13,083 nucleotides of DNA from Staphylococcaceae bacterium UBA6286 (GTDB lineage Bacteria > Bacillota > Bacilli > Staphylococcales > Staphylococcaceae), in contig DJUI01000071.1 of the NCBI GenBank assembly GCA_002438305.1, positions 4,930-18,012 on the forward strand, written 5' to 3'. The notes beneath the pieces were generated by a model. The model was not told where the DNA came from, did not search any database, and saw only the letters and a program-made list of their open reading frames with translations. Of this stretch, positions 1 to 7,014 are shown in pieces (positions within the stretch are counted from its first letter, which is position 1; the number at the start of each line of letters is the position of its first letter). The position numbers and the translations under genes are program-made.

Positions 1-372
1 CGTCAATAATGGTGTCAGCAAAATATCAACATTAGTTCTACCGCTATACAGCCCTCCCAGTTCTGTTGTAACTAGTGAAACGATATAAGTACCGGCGGCG
101 CCTCCGAGCTCATAGCCGTACATTCCCGTAATAGCGCTCGAGAAAATAACCAGCGGCGATGCACCGAGACCATAGGCAACACTGACACCGACAGCAGCAC
201 CTGTATACTGCTTGGCCATCCTGCCGATGTCAAGCAGCAGGCTGGTATCAAAAAATGGTTTTAGTTCAGTCCCTGCAGTTTCAATAATAAGACCGATAAT
301 AAGTGAGCTGAACAAACCAAGAGCCATAAAACTCATTCCATCGATCAACCAACGCTTTAAATATCCTTTCAT
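1..372 (-). CDS. PTS transporter subunit IIC, PTS_EIIC_2 type (partial, N-terminal 124 residues)
   Basis: The frame opens with ATG at 372 behind a strong GAGGTG Shine-Dalgarno six bases upstream, and runs off the left edge with no stop. It reads MKGYLKRWLIDGMSFMALGL, followed by a glycine- and alanine-rich hydrophobic protein with several probable membrane helices. Recognisable stretches are GAAVGVSVAYGLGASPLVIF and SGRTNVDILLTPLLT, the style of the PTS_EIIC_2 family, a group of membrane IIC proteins of the phosphotransferase system whose sugar is usually unknown. The family is about 350 residues, so roughly a third is present. A TATACT at 391-396 could be its -10 box, but I see no good -35 at normal spacing. 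A terminator at 457-490 separates it from the tcyABC operon. The family call is from memory; the substrate cannot be told. Confidence 0.75.
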   Translation of the reverse strand, partial: MKGYLKRWLIDGMSFMALGLFSSLIIGLIIETAGTELKPFFDTSLLLDIGRMAKQYTGAAVGVSVAYGLGASPLVIFSSAITGMYGYELGGAAGTYIVSLVTTELGGLYSGRTNVDILLTPLLT

Positions 373-456
373 CCCCTTCACCTCTTAATCAGTATAGCGA
401 AAAAAATCAAAAGCGACATTAACAATTTACAATTTAATGCGTCTTAACGACTCAAT

Positions 457-490
457 AAAACGGGAATCTCATCGTTAAGATCCCCGTTTG
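457..490 (-). terminator. Intrinsic terminator after tcyC
   Basis: Arms AAACGGG-a-ATCT (458-469) and AGAT-c-CCCGTTT (478-489) pair with one A/C mismatch around an 8-base loop. On the minus strand the stem runs into TTTTATTG. It lies about 40 bases past the tcyC stop. A second hairpin with 7-bp arms (498-519, GGTTCTT/AAGAACC) sits between it and the gene but has no T run. Confidence 0.75.
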
Positions 491-527
491 ATATCACGGT
501 TCTTCATCCTTCAAGAACCTGATACTA

Positions 528-1259
528 TTATTTTTGGTCGATAATATTCAGAAAACGTTGTAATGCTTCACTTTTCGGATGGTTAAAAATTTCATCCGGC
601 GTACCGGCTTCTTCGATTCGTCCTTCGTGAATGAACGCAATCTTGCTGGCAACGTTTTTGGCGAAATTCATTTCGTGCGTGACAATGACCATCGTCATCC
701 CTTCAGCTGCCAGTTCTTTCATGACATTCAGAACATCCGTCACCAATTCAGGATCCAGTGCTGAAGTCGGTTCGTCGAACAACATGACTTTCGGATTCAT
801 CGCTAGTGCACGAGCAATACCGACACGCTGCTGCATGCCTCCGGATAATCCAGCAGGATATTGATCTTTCACTTGTTCCAGACCTACTTTGCGCAACAGG
901 TCAACACCAATCGTCTCAGCTTCTGTCTTCGACATCTTCTTGACAGTAACTAATCCTTCAATCACGTTTTCTAAAGCTGTCTTATGAGGGAACAGCTGAT
1001 AGTTTTGGAAGACCATCCCTGATTTTTTACGGACAGCAATTTGACTGCGTTTATTGGTATTGGAATAACTCGCTCCGTCTACAGTGACTTGACCGGAAGT
1101 CGGTAATTCAAGAGCATTGATCATGCGGAGAAGCGTCGTCTTACCAGAACCACTACGGCCGATCAATACGACGACTTCACCGTTCTCAACAGTCAAGTCT
1201 ACTCCTTTGATGACTTCTTTGTCACCGAAGCTTTTATGAATATTGTTCAGTTCTATCAT
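528..1259 (-). CDS. tcyC: L-cystine ABC transporter, ATP-binding protein TcyC
   Basis: This 243-residue ATPase powers import of cystine through TcyB at the inner face of the membrane. All expected ABC motifs are present: Walker [10 protein letters not shown] (34-42), Q-loop Gln85 in [17 protein letters not shown], signature LSGGMQQR (138-145), Walker B VMLFDEP with Glu163, and switch His195 in THE. The length and these motifs fit the polar amino acid uptake group (GlnQ/ArtM/TcyC). The cystine assignment comes mainly from the neighbouring binding protein and from resemblance to Bacillus subtilis TcyC. The start ATG overlaps the tcyB stop by four bases (ATGA), with AAAGGAAG about 8 bases upstream, so translation is probably coupled. 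It is the last gene of the operon, before the 457-490 terminator. Another polar amino acid substrate cannot be excluded. Confidence 0.88.
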   Translation of the reverse strand: MIELNNIHKSFGDKEVIKGVDLTVENGEVVVLIGRSGSGKTTLLRMINALELPTSGQVTVDGASYSNTNKRSQIAVRKKSGMVFQNYQLFPHKTALENVIEGLVTVKKMSKTEAETIGVDLLRKVGLEQVKDQYPAGLSGGMQQRVGIARALAMNPKVMLFDEPTSALDPELVTDVLNVMKELAAEGMTMVIVTHEMNFAKNVASKIAFIHEGRIEEAGTPDEIFNHPKSEALQRFLNIIDQK

Positions 1260-1975
1260 ATCGTATACTTCCTTTCAAGACGGCGTTCATACATCCCTTG
1301 AACAAGTGAGATGATAAAACATACTACCCAGTACATGACAGCAACGAGTAAATAGATCGAAAGAAATTCATAAGACGTCGCTGCGACTTCCTGTGCTTTA
1401 CGGAACATTTCAGCGACAAGAATGAATCCAAGCAGTGAAGTGTCCTTGATCAGACTCAAGAACGTATTACCAAGTGCAGGGACTGATACACGCAGTGCCT
1501 GCGGTAATATAATTCTTCGCATCGTCATCCATTCACTCATCCCTATGGAATAGGCGGCTTCACGCTGACCTTTAGGAATCGATACGATACCTCCGCGGAT
1601 GATTTCTGAGGCATAGGCACCGACGTTAAGACTCAGACCGATAATGGCCGCAATCACCGGCGTCAACGTCAATTGTCTATCAGGGTCGCCTGTAATGAGG
1701 CGGCCGATTTCGGGAATACCATAAAAGATAATGAAGAGTTGTACAATCATCGGCGTTCCACGAATAATCGATACATAGAACCGAGCAATGCCGCGTGCCA
1801 CAGCATGATCCGATACACGCATCAAAGCAGCGGCGAGCGCAATGATCAGGCCTAACACAAAAGTGACCAGTGTAATCGGAATGGAATATTTGATTAATCC
1901 TTCAAGCATCGGCATAAAAGCCTGCTTTGCGGCATCAAGAGCATGCTGCTGTGTTTCATTAAGGTTTAGAAACAT
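1256..1975 (-). CDS. tcyB: L-cystine ABC transporter, permease TcyB
   Basis: This is the membrane-spanning subunit of the cystine importer (239 residues from the chosen start). A hydrophobic helix lies at about 33-52, [20 protein letters not shown] is typical of the HisMQ/GlnP permease family, and the EAA loop that docks on the ATPase is at about 139-160 ([20 protein letters not shown]). [20 protein letters not shown] is close to B. subtilis TcyB as remembered. I chose ATG 1975 ([10 protein letters not shown]) because homologues begin MFLN and a GGTG motif lies just upstream. A GTG at 1996 would add seven residues (MRNGLVK) but has a poorer ribosome binding site. Either way the start lies inside the 3' end of tcyA, overlapping it by 17 bases (38 from the GTG), within the codons of the tcyA C-terminus. 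Confidence 0.87.
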   Translation of the reverse strand: MFLNLNETQQHALDAAKQAFMPMLEGLIKYSIPITLVTFVLGLIIALAAALMRVSDHAVARGIARFYVSIIRGTPMIVQLFIIFYGIPEIGRLITGDPDRQLTLTPVIAAIIGLSLNVGAYASEIIRGGIVSIPKGQREAAYSIGMSEWMTMRRIILPQALRVSVPALGNTFLSLIKDTSLLGFILVAEMFRKAQEVAATSYEFLSIYLLVAVMYWVVCFIISLVQGMYERRLERKYTI

Positions 1976-2738
1976 CTTCACCAAACCATTTCTCACTGAT
2001 CTTAGTCAATTCACCGTTATCCTGTAATGTTTTCAACGCATTGTTTACGTCATCGATAATGGCCTGATCAGTTTTTTTAGTGAATACAAATGCTGATTCA
2101 CTTTTTTCTGCATCTCCTTCAATGATTTTTACGTCAGCTGATTTCTTCTGTTTCAAGTAATCGAGCACTGACAATTTTTCATTGAAAGTCCCTTCAACAC
2201 GGTTGGATAATACAAGTTCCATCGATTGGTTGAATCCTTCCACTTGAGTAATATCTGCACCGTAGTCTTTCGCAAGTTTACCATAGTTTGAAGTCAATGT
2301 TTGTGCAAGTTTCTTACCTTTGACATCTTCGAATGATTTAATGTCATCATTGCCTTTACGCGTGACTAATACAGCACTTGTATAAGTATAAGGCTCTGAG
2401 AATTTGTATTTTTCTTTACGTTCGTCGTTAATACCTACTTGGTTCGCGACTGTTGTGAAACGTCCTGCATTCAGACCTGAAAACATAGAGTCCCATTGTG
2501 TTTCAACGAATTTCACTTTGTATCCTGCTTCTTTAGCAACGGCTTCAGCCACTTCAACGTCGTAGCCGGTCAACTTGTCCTGCTTGTCATGATAGCTGAA
2601 TGGTGCGTATGTCCCTTCAGTGCCGATAGTTAATACTTTTTCTTTTTCTGTTGATGCTTTCTTACCATTGTCATCATCCTGACCACATGCTGCCAGCACA
2701 AAAATCAATGCTGCTAATACCCAATATAACTTTTTCAT
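1959..2738 (-). CDS. tcyA: L-cystine ABC transporter, substrate-binding lipoprotein TcyA
   Basis: This 259-residue solute-binding lipoprotein captures cystine outside the cell and hands it to TcyB/TcyC. The N-terminus is a lipoprotein signal (MKK, hydrophobic core, lipobox LAAC with Cys18), followed by a charged linker. The mature part is a family 3 binding domain: EGTYAPFSYHDKQDKLTGYD, VEVAEAVAKEAGYKVKFVET, QWDSMFSGLN, ANQVG and the C-terminal [13 protein letters not shown]. These resemble B. subtilis and S. aureus TcyA more than glutamine or arginine binders, which supports cystine. AGGAG lies about 10 bases before the ATG. It is the first gene of the operon, with a promoter at 2784-2811. 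In Bacillus and Staphylococcus cystine uptake genes are repressed by CymR, and an inverted repeat near the promoter may be such a site; this is inference. Confidence 0.88.
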   Translation of the reverse strand: MKKLYWVLAALIFVLAACGQDDDNGKKASTEKEKVLTIGTEGTYAPFSYHDKQDKLTGYDVEVAEAVAKEAGYKVKFVETQWDSMFSGLNAGRFTTVANQVGINDERKEKYKFSEPYTYTSAVLVTRKGNDDIKSFEDVKGKKLAQTLTSNYGKLAKDYGADITQVEGFNQSMELVLSNRVEGTFNEKLSVLDYLKQKKSADVKIIEGDAEKSESAFVFTKKTDQAIIDDVNNALKTLQDNGELTKISEKWFGEDVSKP

Positions 2739-2763
2739 CTACATAACACTCCTATTCTTATCG

Positions 2764-2793
2764 TTCCACTCGGAATAACTATAATTGTATCCG
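2764..2793. promoter_or_regulatory. Inverted repeats at the tcyA transcription start, possible operator
   Basis: TTCC-N4-GGAA (2764-2775) is a perfect short dyad just downstream of the predicted -10 box. CGGAATA (2771-2777) and TATCCG (2788-2793) form a second, imperfect dyad spanning that box. A repressor bound here would block transcription. CymR is the natural candidate from the known regulation of cystine uptake in Firmicutes, but I cannot confirm a match to its motif. Confidence 0.3.
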
Positions 2794-2811
2794 AATGAAT
2801 CGTTTAGTCAA
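2784..2811 (-). promoter_or_regulatory. Predicted sigma-A promoter of tcyABC
   Basis: The minus strand carries TTGACT (2806-2811) and TACAAT (2784-2789) separated by 16 bases, about 46 bases upstream of the tcyA start. The spacing is one base short of the optimum but both boxes are near consensus. It faces away from the promoter at 2839-2866. Confidence 0.55.
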
Positions 2812-2838
2812 CAAAAAGATGCTGGAGACAGAGAAAAC

Positions 2839-2866
2839 TTGAAATTTTTCTGTAATTTAAGATAAT
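2839..2866 (+). promoter_or_regulatory. Predicted promoter of the PepSY-like gene
   Basis: TTGAAA (2839-2844) and GATAAT (2861-2866) are spaced by 16 bases, about 25 bases before the ATG at 2892. It is divergent from the tcyA promoter, with 27 bases between the two -35 boxes, so regulators binding between them could affect both. Confidence 0.5.
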
Positions 2867-2891
2867 GAATATAAGGAAAAGGAGGTTTCCC

Positions 2892-3203
2892 ATGAACAAA
2901 AAATGGTGGATTGGTTCCTCAATCGTCGTTACAGTTCTCGTTCTAAGCTATGTTTTCAGTAGAAGATACCGTCTTAAAAATCCCTATCAGCTGCTCGAAG
3001 ACATCAAAGACAAATTCAATGGTGTAGAATCGTCCTTCATTGTATATACCCCGGAACGCTACAGAAAATTCGGTGTTGAAACAGAAGTTTTCCGTGGAGG
3101 CGTTACTACTAACTTCGACAACTATAGAGAAGAGTTCGAATTTATTGTCGATGCCTATACGGGTCAGTTGATCGACTGCCTTGAAGTGACTCATGACAAT
3201 TAA
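2892..3203 (+). CDS. Small membrane-anchored PepSY-like protein
   Basis: This 103-residue protein has a short basic start (MNKKWW), one hydrophobic helix at about residues 5-20, and then an extracytoplasmic or anchored domain of about 80 residues. The tail FEFIVDAYTGQLIDCLEV matches the end of a PepSY-type fold, where an acidic residue, a turn with TG and a hydrophobic strand recur. Similar small proteins are found near patB/ytnP in Staphylococcaceae as I recall, function unknown; PepSY domains are often proposed to modulate peptidases or bind the envelope. I set the start at ATG 2892 rather than the in-frame ATG at 2865, because AAAGGAGG lies 6-7 bases before it and the helix then begins the protein as expected. 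A terminator follows at 3206-3227. Confidence 0.75.
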   Translation: MNKKWWIGSSIVVTVLVLSYVFSRRYRLKNPYQLLEDIKDKFNGVESSFIVYTPERYRKFGVETEVFRGGVTTNFDNYREEFEFIVDAYTGQLIDCLEVTHDN

Positions 3204-3205
3204 AG

Positions 3206-3227
3206 CCAGGCAGCTGCCTGGTTTTTT
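3206..3227 (+). terminator. Intrinsic terminator between the convergent PepSY-like gene and patB
   Basis: CCAGGCAGCTGCCTGG (3206-3221) is a perfect palindrome followed on the plus strand by six T, two bases after the PepSY-like stop. On the minus strand it is followed only by CTTTAATT, so it may stop patB transcripts less efficiently; no other terminator is visible after patB. Confidence 0.85.
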
Positions 3228-3273
3228 GATGTGCGCAAAATTGTTTCATGTCATATTCGGATGCTGACCGCTG

Positions 3274-4455
3274 CTACTTCAAAGAATCGAATGCCTGTTT
3301 AATTCGATCAAGGCCTTCCATCAACCGGTCACGCGTACAGGCTACATTCAACCTGAAATGAGTGCTGACTCCGAGTTCATAGCTGCTGCCGATGCCGACT
3401 GCTACTTTGCCGATATGCTGCAGTGCATGTTGAACCGTGTCCTCGTCATATCCACTTTTCTTAAAATCAATCCACATTAAAAATGTCGCCTCAGGAATCT
3501 GTACTTCAAGAACATCGGATAAATGCGTTTCAATATACGATTGTACGACCTGCATATTATCACCAATATAGTCGTTGACCGCATCAACCCAGTCCGCACA
3601 TTCCATATATGCCGCTTGAACCGCATAATTGATCAAAGAGTTCGTGCTGCTGAGACCATAGACTGACATGAGTTTTCTATTAAGATCAAGTGACATATAG
3701 CGATGCTTTGTAATATAGAAACTATGCGGCAGCCCTGAAATGTTGAACGTCTTTCCTAAACAAGTCGTTACGAGAATCGGACTGTCCGGCTTCATCCATT
3801 TAACGAGTGTTTGATGTCCTGCTTCACTTCTCACAAAATCCATATGTATCTCGTCTGAAATGATAAAGATGTCATGTGCCTCGCAAATTTCGACAATAGT
3901 CGTCAGTTCTTCTTCCGTAAATACTTTGCCGGTTGGGTTGTGCGGATTGCATAACAAGAACACCTTGTTGTTCCGCTGCTGGCAGAGCGATTCAAATGCA
4001 TCCATATCCATCTTATAGCTGCTGCCATCAGCCATCAACGGCGCTTCAACAATCGTTCTTCTATTTCCTTCAATCAAGTTGATGAAATTGTTATAGCTCG
4101 GTGTATTGATGATGACACCGTCTCCTTCTGCCGTCAACGTTCTGATGACTTCAGTGATAGTGAACAGCACGCTTGGTGCATAGTGCAGGTCATTGTTCAT
4201 GACTCGTGCATTGAACCGCGTTCTATACCAATGTTTGACTGCATCATAAAATTCATCTGTATTCCATTTTGAGTAGCCGAACACCGGATGATCAAGACGT
4301 TTCTTCATGGCAGCGACAATCGGTGCCGGCGTACTGAAATCCATGTCAGCAATCCAGAACGGCAGCATGTCACCTGTCGAATACATCAAATCCATAGCAT
4401 CGTATTTAATGCAGTCCGTGCCATTGCGCTCAATATGTTCATCAAAGTTATACAT
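3274..4455 (-). CDS. patB: PatB/MalY-family PLP C-S lyase / aminotransferase
   Basis: This 393-residue, full-length fold-type I PLP enzyme is of the cystathionine beta-lyase (PatB/MalY) group, which cleaves cystathionine, cysteine and related C-S bonds to pyruvate, ammonia and a thiol; some members aminotransfer. Visible features: [10 protein letters not shown] near 31-40, HPVFGYS (56-62), [13 protein letters not shown] with Asn170, SDEIHMDF with Asp201 (pairs with the pyridine nitrogen), the PLP lysine Lys235 in [10 protein letters not shown], and the carboxylate-binding Arg368 in [13 protein letters not shown]. Relatives usually have Ser before that lysine (SKTFN); here it is Gly. The start ATG overlaps the ytnP stop by eight bases, with GGAAGG just upstream, so the two are probably co-translated. 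Proximity to tcyABC fits a role in cysteine turnover, but the substrate is not determined by sequence. Confidence 0.85.
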   Translation of the reverse strand: MYNFDEHIERNGTDCIKYDAMDLMYSTGDMLPFWIADMDFSTPAPIVAAMKKRLDHPVFGYSKWNTDEFYDAVKHWYRTRFNARVMNNDLHYAPSVLFTITEVIRTLTAEGDGVIINTPSYNNFINLIEGNRRTIVEAPLMADGSSYKMDMDAFESLCQQRNNKVFLLCNPHNPTGKVFTEEELTTIVEICEAHDIFIISDEIHMDFVRSEAGHQTLVKWMKPDSPILVTTCLGKTFNISGLPHSFYITKHRYMSLDLNRKLMSVYGLSSTNSLINYAVQAAYMECADWVDAVNDYIGDNMQVVQSYIETHLSDVLEVQIPEATFLMWIDFKKSGYDEDTVQHALQHIGKVAVGIGSSYELGVSTHFRLNVACTRDRLMEGLDRIKQAFDSLK

Positions 4456-5278
4456 GTCCCTTCCTCTCCCTTATCATTGTCTCAGCAATATTCATTCCAT
4501 CAAAGGTTACTGCAAAGTAATTGACATCATGGTAGAGAACGTACCAGGCCTTTTTGAAGATTTCAAACAGCTCTTCCTTCTGAAAGATCGAATCCATCGG
4601 GTAATCATCGTAAGCAGTCACCCATAATGGATTTCGGTGGGCCGTCGTCGGCAGTAAATCTCCCATATGGACAGCGCACGCTCCGCCGTCTTTAATGACG
4701 ATGATGCTGTGGCCGTCGCTATGCCCGCCTGTATGTATCATTGTGATTCCGGGACAGACTTCAAGTTCATCTTCAAACGTTTCTACTTGATGTTCTATCC
4801 CTTCGTAATTCATCTGCCAGTATGTTGACTTGCTGCGAATGTTAGGATGACGCATCTCTTCCCATTCGGTTGCCGTCGTAATGATTCTCGCCTTTGGGAA
4901 TACAGACTTGCCATCAGCTGTCGTCAATCCGAGTGCGTGGTCAAAATGCATATGACTCATTAAGACAACGTCTATATCTGCAGGCGTCATATTCAACTTT
5001 TCAAGTTCACTGACAATATCACTTTCAAACGTGATACCATAGTTTCTCATCCGCTTAGCATCCAGCTTCTCGTTACCTACTCCTGCATCTATCAGCATAT
5101 TGCTCTCATCTGACTGAATCAGAATCGGATAAGTGACGAGCGGGACTTGATTATTATCATTGACTGGATATCTTTTTGACCAGAGTGGTTTCGGCACAGC
5201 ACCAAACGTTGCTCCCCCGTCCAAATGTGTGATTCCACCATTCAATGGTGTTAGTTTAAACTTGCCTATAGTTAACAT
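4448..5278 (-). CDS. ytnP: YtnP-like metallo-beta-lactamase-fold hydrolase
   Basis: This 276-residue cytoplasmic enzyme of the metallo-beta-lactamase superfamily is close to B. subtilis YtnP, which has been described as an N-acyl homoserine lactone lactonase active in quorum quenching. The zinc motif HMHFDH gives His109, His111, Asp113 and His114. Further ligands are His186 in HTGGHSDGH, Asp207 in HMGDLLP and His250 in LYHDVNY. The N-terminus [20 protein letters not shown] and [10 protein letters not shown] are typical of this subgroup. The start is ATG 5278 (MLTIGKF), because GGAGG stands six bases upstream; a GTG at 5296 would place that motif inside the gene. It is the first gene of the ytnP-patB operon, with a promoter at 5300-5327. 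The natural substrate here is not known. Confidence 0.85.
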   Translation of the reverse strand: MLTIGKFKLTPLNGGITHLDGGATFGAVPKPLWSKRYPVNDNNQVPLVTYPILIQSDESNMLIDAGVGNEKLDAKRMRNYGITFESDIVSELEKLNMTPADIDVVLMSHMHFDHALGLTTADGKSVFPKARIITTATEWEEMRHPNIRSKSTYWQMNYEGIEHQVETFEDELEVCPGITMIHTGGHSDGHSIIVIKDGGACAVHMGDLLPTTAHRNPLWVTAYDDYPMDSIFQKEELFEIFKKAWYVLYHDVNYFAVTFDGMNIAETMIRERKGHV

Positions 5279-5299
5279 ACAAACCCTCCATTCCACTCC

Positions 5300-5327
5300 A
5301 TTTTACATGAAATGACAGAAGATTCAA
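5300..5327 (-). promoter_or_regulatory. Predicted promoter of ytnP-patB
   Basis: The minus strand shows TTGAAT (5322-5327) and TAAAAT (5300-5305), 16 bases apart. It sits in the roughly 55-base gap between the trmB terminator and ytnP, giving a very short leader of about 15 bases. Confidence 0.45.
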
Positions 5328-5332
5328 AATGC

Positions 5333-5362
5333 AAAAAAACCTTGGAACAATTCCAAGGTTTT
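5333..5362 (-). terminator. Intrinsic terminator after trmB
   Basis: A 10-bp stem AACCTTGGAA/TTCCAAGGTT with a three-base loop (5338-5360) runs on the minus strand into seven T. It begins about 18 bases past the trmB stop and ends the ytmP-trmB operon. Confidence 0.88.
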
Positions 5363-5377
5363 AATTAAGGTGACATC

Positions 5378-6013
5378 TTATTTAAACGAAGCTTCCAGAC
5401 GATTAATACGGAATCCTTTACTGGAGAACTTCTCCTCATATTCCGTCTTAATATTATCTTCCGGTTCATTTGCATGTAGATCGAGATTGATATTTTTCAA
5501 TTTCATACCATACTGGCTCATACTTTCCAGTGAAAATTCAAACAAGTGCTGATTGTCAGTCTTGAAATGTATTTCACCATCATCCGCGAGCACCTGCTGA
5601 TAGATGGCCAGAAAATTTTCATGGGTCAATCGACGTTTCGCGTGACGTGTCTTCGGCCATGGATCTGAGAAGTTCAAATAAATTCTCGCTACTTCACCTG
5701 CTCTGAATGTATCAGTCAGATTTTGTGCATCAAGTGTGAGCAGTCTCAAATTCGTGATATTCTGCTCGACAGCTTTTTCAACGATGCGAATCATCACATT
5801 TTTATCTCGTTCAATTCCGATATAGTTGATATGAGGGTTCTGTTTTGCCATTTCAGTGATGAAACGCCCCATTCCGCTGCCGACTTCTATATGGATCGGC
5901 TGATCATTATCGAACCATTCGCTGATCTGCTGCTGTCTGTCATCACCGATGCTTACAATAGCACCGTGTTCAAGCAAATAATCTTCTGCCCATGGTTTGT
6001 TACGCATTCTCAT
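5378..6013 (-). CDS. trmB: tRNA (guanine-N7)-methyltransferase TrmB
   Basis: This 211-residue SAM-dependent enzyme makes m7G at position 46 of the tRNA variable loop. The Rossmann core shows EVGSGMGRF (43-51, SAM site, Glu43), YIGIERD (Glu68), LLTLDAQNL (Asp95), and NFSDPWPKTRHAKRRL (114-129) with catalytic Asp117. HFKTDN supplies Asp153. MRMRNKPWAEDYL is the usual N-terminus of Firmicute TrmB, and AAGGAG lies about 8-9 bases before the ATG. It follows ytmP by 13 bases and shares its transcript; this pairing is conserved in Bacillus and Staphylococcus. The length is normal and nothing is missing. Confidence 0.96.
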   Translation of the reverse strand: MRMRNKPWAEDYLLEHGAIVSIGDDRQQQISEWFDNDQPIHIEVGSGMGRFITEMAKQNPHINYIGIERDKNVMIRIVEKAVEQNITNLRLLTLDAQNLTDTFRAGEVARIYLNFSDPWPKTRHAKRRLTHENFLAIYQQVLADDGEIHFKTDNQHLFEFSLESMSQYGMKLKNINLDLHANEPEDNIKTEYEEKFSSKGFRINRLEASFK

Positions 6014-6026
6014 TCGTTTGTTCTCC

Positions 6027-6818
6027 TTATATAAAACGATTCATCATCAGGACGTCATTTAAAAAATGAAGCCATTGATTCATGTCCTGATAGCGATTTT
6101 TTTCTTCATACCATTCGACCATTGCTATCGCCTGAATAATCGTATACCACTTCATACGTTTTCTTAAATCAAGCGTATCTTGAATGCCATATTTGCTCAG
6201 CCATTCTGACCACTCTGACGGCTTAATATATGTATAGAGAATCATTCCGATATCTATTGCGGGATCGGCAATCATAGCCCCTTCCCAGTCAACAAGGAAC
6301 AATTCATCCTGTTCTGACAGCAGCCAGTTATTATGGTTCACATCACCGTGACAGACTGTGTAGAATGCAGCATTTAAGTTAGGCATGTGTTCTTCGAGAT
6401 AGAGCAGAGATTTTCTGACGACATGATGAGAAAGAACATTTCTGGACAACGAAGAATTGATTTTCTTCAGCAGCATAGCGGGGTACATCGGTTCCATCTC
6501 AAGCCGCTTCAGCATATTGAGCAGCTGTGTCGATTGATGAATTTTTCTGAGCATCAGTGCCACACGATTGGTATTCATTTCTTCATGCATTAAAGACCTG
6601 CCGTTCTTCCAGTGCTGTGCTGTAACGACCTCACCTGTCTCGATCCGTTTTGTCCACACAAGCTTCGGTACGATTCCTTCGGCAGAAAGCGCTGCTAGAA
6701 AGGGGCTGGAATTACGTTTCAGAAATAGCTTCCTGCCATCCTGTTCAGCCATATATGCTTCACCTGAAGCACCACCTGCTGAATCCAGTGTCCAACCTAA
6801 TTGATAGAAATGTTCCAA
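6027..6818 (-). CDS. ytmP: YtmP-like phosphotransferase (APH / choline kinase fold)
   Basis: This 263-residue protein has the fold of aminoglycoside phosphotransferases and choline kinases. Motifs: a glycine-rich GGASGEAY (15-22) in the N-lobe, a candidate ATP lysine Lys34 in LFLKRNSSPF, the catalytic loop HGDVNHNNW (His157, Asp159, Asn164), and metal-binding Asp177 in LVDWEGA. Its true substrate is not established; a small alcohol or sugar is typical of the family. The start is inferred as TTG at 6818 (MEHFYQLGW), because GGAGGTG (6825-6831) stands six bases upstream. An in-frame ATG at 6833 would use that motif as coding sequence and has no clear site of its own. It is the first gene of the ytmP-trmB operon. 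Its leader holds a terminator-like hairpin (6841-6873) between a predicted promoter and this start. Confidence 0.85.
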   Translation of the reverse strand: MEHFYQLGWTLDSAGGASGEAYMAEQDGRKLFLKRNSSPFLAALSAEGIVPKLVWTKRIETGEVVTAQHWKNGRSLMHEEMNTNRVALMLRKIHQSTQLLNMLKRLEMEPMYPAMLLKKINSSLSRNVLSHHVVRKSLLYLEEHMPNLNAAFYTVCHGDVNHNNWLLSEQDELFLVDWEGAMIADPAIDIGMILYTYIKPSEWSEWLSKYGIQDTLDLRKRMKWYTIIQAIAMVEWYEEKNRYQDMNQWLHFLNDVLMMNRFI

Positions 6819-6831
6819 CGTGTTCACCTCC
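6816..6831 (-). promoter_or_regulatory. Ribosome binding site and TTG start of ytmP
   Basis: GGAGGTG on the minus strand (6825-6831) is followed by AACACG and then TTG (6816-6818). The strength and spacing of the Shine-Dalgarno decide for the TTG over the upstream ATG at 6831-6833. Confidence 0.75.
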
Positions 6832-6840
6832 ATTCAGAAA

Positions 6841-6873
6841 AAAGAAAAGGCTCGAGATATAATCTAGAGCCTT
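6841..6873 (-). terminator. Terminator-like hairpin in the ytmP leader
   Basis: Arms AAGGCTC-g-AGAT and ATCT-a-GAGCCTT pair with one mismatch around a three-base loop (6847-6873), followed on the minus strand by TTTTCTTTTTT. It lies 29 bases upstream of the ytmP TTG. It could end pepV-dat transcripts, whose last stop is about 140 bases earlier, or act as an attenuator for ytmP-trmB, since a plausible promoter lies between it and dat. Confidence 0.7.
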
Positions 6874-6917
6874 ATCAATGATAAAAAACCTTCACGTCCA
6901 ATAGTGACTTGTTATAA

Positions 6918-6946
6918 ATTTTATACCCTTATCGATTGTAATTCAA
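6918..6946 (-). promoter_or_regulatory. Predicted promoter of ytmP-trmB
   Basis: The minus strand shows TTGAAT (6941-6946), a 17-base spacer and TAAAAT (6918-6923), preceded by an AT-rich stretch. Transcription would start near 6911 and cross the hairpin at 6841-6873 before the gene. Confidence 0.45.
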
Positions 6947-6983
6947 GCGGAAAAGTTACCCAAAAACTATTGACATTTCACGA

Positions 6984-7011
6984 AGTGCCTTATAGCAACG
7001 CTCAAGGCACT
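6984..7011 (-). other. Hairpin directly after dat, without T run
   Basis: AGTGCCTT (6984-6991) and AAGGCACT (7004-7011) form a perfect 8-bp stem with a 12-base loop, starting three bases after the dat stop. On the minus strand it is followed by TCGTGAAATG, so it is not a standard intrinsic terminator; it may protect the 3' end of the mRNA. Confidence 0.5.
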
Positions 7012-7014
7012 AAA

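Noticed and set aside
2865..2891. Earlier in-frame ATG for the PepSY-like gene
   Set aside because: The AAAGGAGG ribosome binding site lies inside that extension and is placed correctly for ATG 2892; the predicted -10 box also overlaps the earlier ATG.
6818..6911. T-box or other known riboswitch in the ytmP leader
   Set aside because: The leader is only about 95 bases, and I could not find a T-box sequence, specifier loop or known riboswitch core.
6971..6996. TTGACA on the plus strand followed by a TATAG-like box
   Set aside because: It would transcribe antisense into the end of dat and no plus-strand gene follows; the -10 box is poor.
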